Below are positions 40,066 through 45,035 of a stretch of DNA of 45,035 nt, piece by piece. Location of the stretch: NCBI GenBank assembly GCA_910584185.1, contig CAJTYC010000010.1, forward strand, positions 1-45,035, given 5' to 3'. Within the stretch, counting starts at the first letter, position 1; each line of letters starts with the position of its first letter. This stretch comes from an uncultured Muribaculaceae bacterium (GTDB lineage: Bacteria > Bacteroidota > Bacteroidia > Bacteroidales > Muribaculaceae). Under the pieces are notes generated by a model, which was not told the DNA's origin, ran no database searches, and worked only from the letters and a program-made list of their open reading frames with translations. The position numbers and the translations under genes are program-made.

Positions 40066-41729
40066 GGATGGTATCCGTCTATGGTAAAAGAACGGATTTT
40101 CTTGAAATTGCTTGTGTACCAGTTCTGGCGGATGAAGCACCAGAGATAGAACTTGCCGTCGGCTTCGGAGCGGAAACGGTATAGGCTTGCGCGTCGGCGT
40201 TCCGGCCCGTCGCCATAGTCAATGTAGATGTGTATGGGGCATGGGTTCCATGGCACGCCCGTGTAGTGGAGCTTATAGAGCTTCTCATCGTAGGGCATGA
40301 AGAAAGTGTTGCCGATGCGGCGGGTGCCTTGTCCGGTCAGCATATCCTTGCCCGATGTCGGGGTGGCATATTGGAGGTCGCGGGGGAGGATGAACCAGGT
40401 GCGTTCCTCCTCATAGTCGCAGGTGTTGTAATAGAAGTCAGTGCCGAGCATCGCGGTGGTGGCGAAAGTGTTGCCGGGTCGGTTGCCGCAGATAGCGGGT
40501 ATCTGGCCCAGCATGCAGGTGTCGCCGAAATTGTAGACATCCGGGTCAGCCACGCGCCTCTTTAGGAGCATCTTCATGGTGTTGCGGCATTTCAGCGAAT
40601 AGTAGCTCACGAAGCCGAGGTTTGTGAAAAGTGGGATTAGCAGGCAGGCTGAGAGTATGGCCGTGAGCCTGTTGTAGTGGTTCAGCTTGCTCTCCGAGAG
40701 GAGAAGGAGCAGGCCGGTGGCAGCCACTATTGATGTGGCGTTTGGCCAGAACAACATCCTCGGCATGGCGCCCGAACAGATTTTTATGGCGATTGCGGCA
40801 GTGGCTGAGGCAAAGGTGAAGATGTATAAATCGGAGTGCCTTCGCAGACGTTTCGGCATTATAATCAGGGCTGCCAAGGCAGATGAGATGAAGAGAGTGT
40901 AGGGGAAGACATCGAAGATCAGGAGGTCTTTCCAAAAATGGAGGGGGCGATTTAATGAAAATAATTGCATTGCGCCATCGCTCCGTTTGATCATGCCCGG
41001 CGCGGAGAGGAGGAATATTGCGGCTAAGATAATGATGACGATTGAGGCGGCCACGTCGAGGCGGCACCATTTCCTGCGGCATATGAAGAGGGCGGCGAGA
41101 CCGAGTGCGAAAGCGAAGCCCGAGCCTTCGTGGGTTGCGCCCATTGCTGTGGCGAGGAGGATGTTGAGGAGGGTGTCGAGGGCCGAGCGGCTTGCTTCCG
41201 GGCGTAGGCGGTATAGGAGAGTCAGGCCGAGCCATGTGGGTAGAATATAGTTCATCTGGAAGTCAAGGCTTCCGAAATTGTCTTCCCAGGGGAGGAGGAA
41301 ATTCCACATGACAAGCGCGAGCGGCACGAGAGGGGAGTTGGCGGCTTTGATTCCGGCGAGGCGGAAGCCAGTGCGTATCGTGAGCATGAATAGCAGGAGC
41401 ATAAGACCTGAGCCTACCCACTTCGGGAAAATCAGCAGGATGGTTGCGAGGAAATTGGAAAGCCGGATGTTGTCGATTTTCCAGCTTTCGTTCATCATGT
41501 CTTGAATGCAGTGGAAGGGTATGCCATACTTGAATACATTGCCGCCGTTTTCGGGGAAAATTATACCTTGGCTGTCGAACCAAGGCTTGAGGTAACTCAT
41601 GAAACTATAGTCGTCAACCTGCTTGGGCATGCCAATCAGGAAGAAGCCGGTGCCTATGGCGAAAAGCAGAATCCACAGGTAGTTCCAGTGCTTGAGTTTA
41701 GAAATTAGGTTTTTTTTGTAGGCAAACAT
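40062..41729 (-). CDS. DUF6056 family polytopic membrane protein
   Basis: A 555-residue inner-membrane protein with about ten hydrophobic segments after a short basic N-terminus, a VDDYSFMSYL motif in the first periplasmic loop (compare the DD motif of GT-C enzymes), and a soluble C-terminal ~150 residues. This matches DUF6056, which resembles GT-C glycosyltransferases such as oligosaccharide polymerising or glucosyl-transferring proteins. Translational coupling to a GT2 gene supports a joint role in glycan modification. The promoter places the start of transcription almost at the ATG. Confidence 0.78.
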   Translation of the reverse strand: MFAYKKNLISKLKHWNYLWILLFAIGTGFFLIGMPKQVDDYSFMSYLKPWFDSQGIIFPENGGNVFKYGIPFHCIQDMMNESWKIDNIRLSNFLATILLIFPKWVGSGLMLLLFMLTIRTGFRLAGIKAANSPLVPLALVMWNFLLPWEDNFGSLDFQMNYILPTWLGLTLLYRLRPEASRSALDTLLNILLATAMGATHEGSGFAFALGLAALFICRRKWCRLDVAASIVIIILAAIFLLSAPGMIKRSDGAMQLFSLNRPLHFWKDLLIFDVFPYTLFISSALAALIIMPKRLRRHSDLYIFTFASATAAIAIKICSGAMPRMLFWPNATSIVAATGLLLLLSESKLNHYNRLTAILSACLLIPLFTNLGFVSYYSLKCRNTMKMLLKRRVADPDVYNFGDTCMLGQIPAICGNRPGNTFATTAMLGTDFYYNTCDYEEERTWFILPRDLQYATPTSGKDMLTGQGTRRIGNTFFMPYDEKLYKLHYTGVPWNPCPIHIYIDYGDGPERRRASLYRFRSEADGKFYLWCFIRQNWYTSNFKKIRSFTIDGYHP

Positions 41730-41733
41730 GCCG

Positions 41734-41765
41734 CAAAGTTATAAACAAAAAGTGAGTGCTACAAG
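41734..41765 (-). promoter_or_regulatory. Promoter of the DUF6056-GT2 operon
   Basis: On the minus strand CTTG (41762-41765), 20 bases, TAACTTTG (41734-41741). The -33 box sits in the loop of the terminator at 41747-41780. The expected start site falls within a few bases of the ATG at 41729, so the message would be leaderless or nearly so. Confidence 0.68.
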
Positions 41766-41780
41766 CTGCACTCACTTTTT
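41747..41780 (-). terminator. Intrinsic terminator downstream of the chitobiase-C/OB gene
   Basis: AAAAAGTGAGTGC is the exact inverse complement of GCACTCACTTTTT, with an 8-base loop; the minus strand continues with a U tract (TTTTTGTTTAT). It also reads as a terminator on the plus strand because of the flanking T run. Confidence 0.9.
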
Positions 41781-41811
41781 TTCTTTATATTCTTGCTTTT
41801 TGACCGGTTAG

Positions 41812-41901
41812 GTCATTAAGGACTTTAAAGTCTTTAAGGACTTCAGGGTCTTTAAGGACTTTTGGGGCATTAAAGTCTTTAAGGACTTTTGGGGCATTAG
41901 A
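41812..41901. repeat. 9-bp tandem array, about ten units, reaching the stop codon
   Basis: The longest of the four arrays: GTCATTAAG, GACTTTAAA, GTCTTTAAG, GACTTCAGG, GTCTTTAAG, GACTTTTGG, GGCATTAAA, GTCTTTAAG, GACTTTTGG and a last GGCATTAGA that contains the stop codon of the chitobiase-C/OB gene at 41897-41899. A higher-order 27-base period (GTCTTTAAG-GACTTTTGG-GGCATTA) is visible at the right end. Confidence 0.93.
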
Positions 41902-43834
41902 GGATTACCTTGGTAGCCTTCTTGCCCTGGACGCGGATGTAGAGACCGTTTGTGGGGTTGGTTACTTCTACGCCCTGGAGGTTGAAGTAGCGTGCGGGGG
42001 CTGCTTCTTCTGCTTCTATTGTTTCTACTGCAGTCTCCACGCTCTCAAGTACGATTATCATTTGAGAGTATGCTACTGTAGCTTCTTCTGCCGGTGCGAA
42101 AGTGAATTTTGTCTTATTGTCACCGAAGTTGGTGAAGAGTTCGTTAGCAGTCGTTGCAGTTTCGCTGCCGTTAAACTTGGCATCCTTGTCAGTGGAAACT
42201 GACACTAAGATATAGTTCTTGGGAGCTTCAACTGTGATAGCATTCTTATTAGAAGTTGAACCGTAAAGACGGAGGCCTTTGGGGTCTTTGTTGTCAAAGT
42301 ATGCGGGGTATGTTGTACCTGCTGAAGATGCAGTTGTAGTGAACTTCATTCCGTTTTTAGCGGTCCATTCTATAGTAGCATTATCTTTAGAATAGAGTTT
42401 TCCTGCACCGCTCTCCCATCCTTGATTTGCAAATATGATTGTTGCAGTTCTTGTCTTTGCGTTGGGGTCTTCAACGAGATACTCGACTGTGGCGACTGTG
42501 GAGATGTCATTACCCTTAGCTGCGATGGCCTTCAGGGTAAACTCGCCCTCTTCGGTGAAAGAGATGCCTACTTCTGTGTATTCAGTAGAAGAAGTTGTGG
42601 GGTCAGTGTTGTCGAGAGTGTAGTAAATTTTTGCACCTTCAGTTGCGCATGAGATAGTTACTACGTCACCGACGTTAAGTACGCCTGCCTCTTTTGAGAA
42701 TACCGGAGTTTCCACTGCTTTGGGAGCTTTTTCAATTGAGACAATGTAGTTGTATTGGTCGATTTGTTTTGTTTCCTTATCTACAACGAGTTTACCTTTC
42801 ACAACAACCTTGTCGCCTACTTCAATTTGGTCAACTGCGGTGAAATCTGCTTCATCGAGATATTTGCCGCGGTATACGAGAATTGCACCACCATCTTCAC
42901 CGGTTATAGTATATGTGGCGTTTTTATATTTAGTACTTACTTCTTGAATATTAGTAATAGTACCTCCAACGAAAACTTCGGTAGAAGACGGGAAACCTCT
43001 TTCGATAAGAGTGATGGCCTGAGAGGGAGTGAGGGGAGCTTCTGCTGAGTTCACTGGATATACGGAGTATTCGCTCTCTTTCACTTCGCTGAGGTTGTTG
43101 TTGAGTTGAGCTATGGCTTTGATTGTCATATCCTTGTCAACTGTGATAGACTCGGTGTAGGCTGTTGAGGCTACTGTTGGAGCTGTGCCGTCGGTTGTGT
43201 AGAAGATTGAGGCACCGTCCTGCGCTGCGAGTTCCACTTTTGTTCCGTTCATGACCCATCCGGCTGCCGGGTTCATTGTGGGAGCCTGCACGAAGCTTGC
43301 ATCTGTTTCGTAGTCGAAAGTGAACTTGGAGATTGAAATCAGGCCGTTGGAAGAACCTTTTTGGCAATCAGCCGCAAATTTGTAGAATTTGTTTGCTTCA
43401 GGATTTGTGATTGTGAAAGCTAAATCACCTTTTGCAATAGTGCCGGAGAATACAATTTCTTCAGCTTCTGTGAAAGAACTATTATCGGCTACATATAACT
43501 TTATAGAGTTGATTTTAGCTACAGTAACAGCATCAACTGTCACAGTCATTTTTGATACTTTGTAGGGAATGGCATCAACATTATTGATTGTTGCAGTTGA
43601 AGCAAAGTTTCTGCTTCCACCCTTGATAAAGCCCCAACCATTATTATTGTTGCTGAAATTTGTTGTAGTCCATTTGGATCCACCCATTTCTTCAGTACTG
43701 GTTATAGTTTCGTTATACTGATTGCAGTTTGGCCATTTAGCCGGACTCTTGGGGAAGTCGACGACGAAGGAGTCGGCGAGGGCCATCGTTGGCAGGAGGG
43801 CTGCCATTGAGAGGGATAGTAAAAGTTTTTTCAT
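41897..43834 (-). CDS. Secreted multidomain protein: two chitobiase C-terminal-like domains flanking an OB-fold domain, with sorting tail
   Basis: A 645-residue exported protein: signal peptide 1-20 (MAALLPTMALA), an N-terminal beta domain (about 21-180), a CHB_HEX_C-like domain (about 185-258, GASIFYTTDGTAPTVASTAY), a DUF6359-like OB domain (about 266-370, VFVGGTITNIQEVSTKYKNA and VGDKVVVKGKLV), a second CHB_HEX_C-like domain (about 375-455, AKIYYTLDNTDPTTSSTEY), another beta domain, and a type IX-like tail YFNLQGVEVTNPTNGLYIRV. No catalytic domain is evident; it is likely a surface adhesin or binding protein. The OB domain resembles those in the lipoproteins at 25575-28186. It is more AT-rich than its neighbours. 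Confidence 0.82.
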   Translation of the reverse strand: MKKLLLSLSMAALLPTMALADSFVVDFPKSPAKWPNCNQYNETITSTEEMGGSKWTTTNFSNNNNGWGFIKGGSRNFASTATINNVDAIPYKVSKMTVTVDAVTVAKINSIKLYVADNSSFTEAEEIVFSGTIAKGDLAFTITNPEANKFYKFAADCQKGSSNGLISISKFTFDYETDASFVQAPTMNPAAGWVMNGTKVELAAQDGASIFYTTDGTAPTVASTAYTESITVDKDMTIKAIAQLNNNLSEVKESEYSVYPVNSAEAPLTPSQAITLIERGFPSSTEVFVGGTITNIQEVSTKYKNATYTITGEDGGAILVYRGKYLDEADFTAVDQIEVGDKVVVKGKLVVDKETKQIDQYNYIVSIEKAPKAVETPVFSKEAGVLNVGDVVTISCATEGAKIYYTLDNTDPTTSSTEYTEVGISFTEEGEFTLKAIAAKGNDISTVATVEYLVEDPNAKTRTATIIFANQGWESGAGKLYSKDNATIEWTAKNGMKFTTTASSAGTTYPAYFDNKDPKGLRLYGSTSNKNAITVEAPKNYILVSVSTDKDAKFNGSETATTANELFTNFGDNKTKFTFAPAEEATVAYSQMIIVLESVETAVETIEAEEAAPARYFNLQGVEVTNPTNGLYIRVQGKKATKVIL

Positions 43835-43922
43835 TTTGGTTGTTATTTTAAAGTTGTAATTGGTTTTTCAGGATGTCAGCCTTTTGTGCTTGCTTAGTGC
43901 GCGGCTGTGTTGTTGTGGATTA

Positions 43923-43954
43923 CAAAAATACATCTTTATTGCCACATTAACAAG
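43923..43954 (-). promoter_or_regulatory. Promoter of the chitobiase-C/OB gene
   Basis: On the minus strand CTTG (43951-43954), 20 bases, then TATTTTTG (43923-43930), an exact TAnnTTTG. The leader would be about 80 bases. Confidence 0.68.
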
Positions 43955-44001
43955 AAAATCAGCTTAAATTTGTGGCTTATGTTTTATAACATTTTTATTG
44001 T

Positions 44002-44044
44002 GGTCGTCGTCGGCGCCTCCTCCTCCCCGGTTCGCTATGCAACG
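44002..44044 (+). repeat. Decayed REP-like element
   Basis: Begins GGTCGTCGTCGGCGCCTCCT and continues to TTCGCTATGCAACG. It is a diverged version, in the same orientation, of the two elements right of the RAYT gene. Confidence 0.6.
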
Positions 44045-44066
44045 TCAGCTAACGTATATCTGCTTT

Positions 44067-44103
44067 TATAGGTCGCGCACATATATTTTGTGCGCGACCT
44101 ATA
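44067..44103. repeat. GC-rich 15-bp-arm palindrome, copy 2 (perfect)
   Basis: TATAGGTCGCGCACA is the exact inverse complement of TGTGCGCGACCTATA, with loop TATATTT. The same element with two changes lies at 20171-20206. Both copies are preceded by TTTT and followed by a T run on the plus strand, so the repeat unit is slightly larger than the palindrome. Confidence 0.95.
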
Positions 44104-44160
44104 AGTTTTTGCGAAGCAAATGGGAAAATAGGTTATTGCGAAGTCCTTTGAGAAAATGAA

Positions 44161-44202
44161 TCGTCGCGAAGCCGCCGGGAGGGAGGAGCCTCCGGCGACG
44201 AC
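44161..44202 (-). repeat. REP-like element, left inverted copy
   Basis: Read on the minus strand it begins GTCGTCGCCGGAGGCTCCTC and ends GGCTTCGCGACGA. It contains GGAGGCTCC, a near-palindrome, and further imperfect pairing between GCCGGAGG and the CTCCCGGCGGC half. Confidence 0.85.
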
Positions 44203-44253
44203 AATGACAACGACGACAATGACAACGACGACAATGACAACGATAACAAAGAC
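44197..44253. repeat. 15-bp tandem repeat (GACGACAATGACAAC), three copies plus a decayed one
   Basis: Exact units at 44197-44211, 44212-44226 and 44227-44241 are followed by GATAACAAAGAC. The first unit overlaps the edge of the left REP-like element, so the array seems to have grown out of that edge (GTCGTC on the other strand). Confidence 0.93.
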
Positions 44254-44269
44254 ATGAGTCTTATTTATG

Positions 44270-44899
44270 CTATTGGTCTATTTTGCCTTTACCGTAGCGG
44301 GTGAAGTTGATCATTCTTGTCCCTCCTGATTCCATATTTTTGTATATGTAGGTTATCGCTGCGAGATAGTGCTCTTCATTTCGTACAAGTCGATCGTATG
44401 GCTCTTTGGGGAGTCTTTTCTTTTTTGTCCCTAAGTATTTGTTGATATTAGTTGTAACGTGCCGCTTTATGCTATCATAAATTTTCTCGACGCTCTCTCC
44501 TTCGTATATTTCTAAAAGGATATGTACATGGTTGGGCATAATGACGTATGCGTGTATATTGTAGCGTACTTCGTCGAAATATAAAATGGAATTTTCCATT
44601 ATGTCGCAAATTTCCTTGTTTCTGAAGATGCACTCACCATATCCGGCATCTGCCATTTTGTCAACATAATTATTTAGATGATATCTTCGAATTTTCGTTT
44701 CTTCGGTATTGAATTTGTTTTGTGCTAATTCCTTTCTTCTTTTCTTGATTTCTTCGAGGACCTTCTTCGGTAGGGAATCTGCCAAATGGAATGTTATCAT
44801 TTGTAGTTTTGAGTCTTGGTCCCAGTGTGGCAAGTTTTTGCGAGATTGGCGTAGTGGCTTGTTTTTGTCGAAAAATAGATGATCGAGATCCATTGGCAT
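44270..44899 (-). CDS. REP-associated tyrosine transposase (IS200-like HUH family)
   Basis: A 209-residue Y1-transposase-fold protein that nicks and rejoins single-stranded DNA at palindromic repeats. The HUH motif is intact, H124 and H126 in YVIMPNHVHILLE, and the catalytic Tyr is probably Y184 (or Y186) in AAITYIYKN. The N-terminal ~40 residues (PHWDQDSKLQMITFHLADSL) and the long Lys/Glu helix before the core are usual in Bacteroidetes RAYTs. The gene is clearly more AT-rich than its neighbours, which suggests horizontal origin. REP-like elements flank it on both sides. An ATG at 44893 is an alternative start. Confidence 0.9.
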   Translation of the reverse strand: MPMDLDHLFFDKNKPLRQSRKNLPHWDQDSKLQMITFHLADSLPKKVLEEIKKRRKELAQNKFNTEETKIRRYHLNNYVDKMADAGYGECIFRNKEICDIMENSILYFDEVRYNIHAYVIMPNHVHILLEIYEGESVEKIYDSIKRHVTTNINKYLGTKKKRLPKEPYDRLVRNEEHYLAAITYIYKNMESGGTRMINFTRYGKGKIDQ

Positions 44900-44922
44900 T
44901 ATTTTTATATAGTTTCTTCTTT

Positions 44923-45020
44923 GGTCGTCGCTGGAGGCTCCTCTCTCCCGGTGGCTTCGCGTCGGGTTTTTCTTTGTGGTCGTCGCCGGAGGCTCCTCTC
45001 TCCCGGTGGCTTCGCGTCGG
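44923..45020 (+). repeat. Two direct REP-like elements right of the RAYT gene
   Basis: Copies at 44923-44965 and 44978-45020 (43 bases each, 55-base period) differ at one position, T or C at the tenth base. Each begins GGTCGTCGC and ends GGTGGCTTCGCGTCGG and is followed by a T-rich spacer (TTTTTCTTT). The rest of 44900-45035 holds no gene. Confidence 0.92.
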
Positions 45021-45035
45021 TTTTTTCTTTTTGTC

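Larger units (their letters stand above)
43835..44269. other. 435-bp gene-free gap packed with repeats
   Basis: From left to right the gap holds the promoter and leader of the chitobiase-C/OB gene, an AT-rich stretch, a decayed REP-like element (44002-44044), the perfect GC-rich palindrome (44067-44103), an inverted REP-like element (44161-44202) and a 15-bp tandem repeat (44197-44253). No credible coding sequence is present. Confidence 0.8.
44161..45020 (-). mobile_element. RAYT transposase gene framed by inverted REP-like elements
   Basis: The transposase gene at 44270-44899 is flanked on the left by one REP-like element in inverted orientation (44161-44202) and on the right by two direct copies (44923-44965 and 44978-45020). 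The left element differs from the right ones at only about three of 40 positions. This is the arrangement of REP-associated tyrosine transposases with their own palindromic repeats. The right side may extend past the window, because the last bases (TTGTC) fit the start of a further copy. Confidence 0.78.

Overview
The window looks like a chromosomal segment of a gut-type Bacteroidales bacterium, probably close to Muribaculaceae; the family is inferred from gene content and was not tested. Support comes from Bacteroidetes-type promoters (TTTG or CTTG, 19-20 bp, TAnnTTTG), the DUF4286-ruvC pair, a gamma-alpha fused KorA with KorB, type IX-like C-terminal sorting tails, DUF5689 and OB-fold surface lipoproteins, and a carboxynorspermidine-dehydrogenase-like protein. 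Most of the sequence is ordinary core genome, with many short intergenic repeats.

Layout. 1-3045 (+): end of a tRNA-Thr, DUF4286, ruvC, folA and a GT4 glycosyltransferase, closed by a strong hairpin. 3121-10881 (-): gyrB, fabF, acpP, a GH31 glycosidase and a saccharopine-dehydrogenase-like enzyme. 11015-14466 (+): tsaE, birA, a YbhN-like membrane protein, a one-TM protein and a secreted LRR protein. 14463-19882 (-): a Gate-domain membrane protein, a porin, korB and korA. 20233-33077 (-): the most interesting block. 33333-41729 (-): comM, a lipoprotein, manC, a Na/Pi cotransporter, a GT2 glycosyltransferase and a DUF6056 membrane protein. 41897-44899 (-): a secreted chitobiase-C/OB-fold protein and a RAYT-type transposase framed by REP-like repeats.

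The 20233-33077 block reads, in transcription order: deoC, an exported endonuclease/exonuclease/phosphatase-family enzyme, a TonB-dependent receptor, a lipoprotein with two OB-like repeats, a DUF5689 plus OB-repeat lipoprotein, and three tandem endonuclease I paralogues with C-terminal sorting tails. No SusD or glycosidase is present. I propose that it captures, cuts and imports extracellular DNA and feeds deoxyribose phosphate into central metabolism, a nucleic-acid counterpart of a polysaccharide utilisation locus. The individual families are well supported; the joint function is inference.

Repeats form the second theme. Four intergenic arrays of a 9-bp unit (GTCTTTAAG/GACTTTAGG) lie between co-directional genes, mostly touching the upstream gene's stop codon. 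There are also other 8- and 9-bp arrays, a 42-bp dispersed repeat (two copies, one mismatch), a long GC-rich palindrome (two copies), and an inverted set of ~43-bp REP-like elements around the RAYT gene. Several intergenic regions pack a terminator directly against the next promoter.
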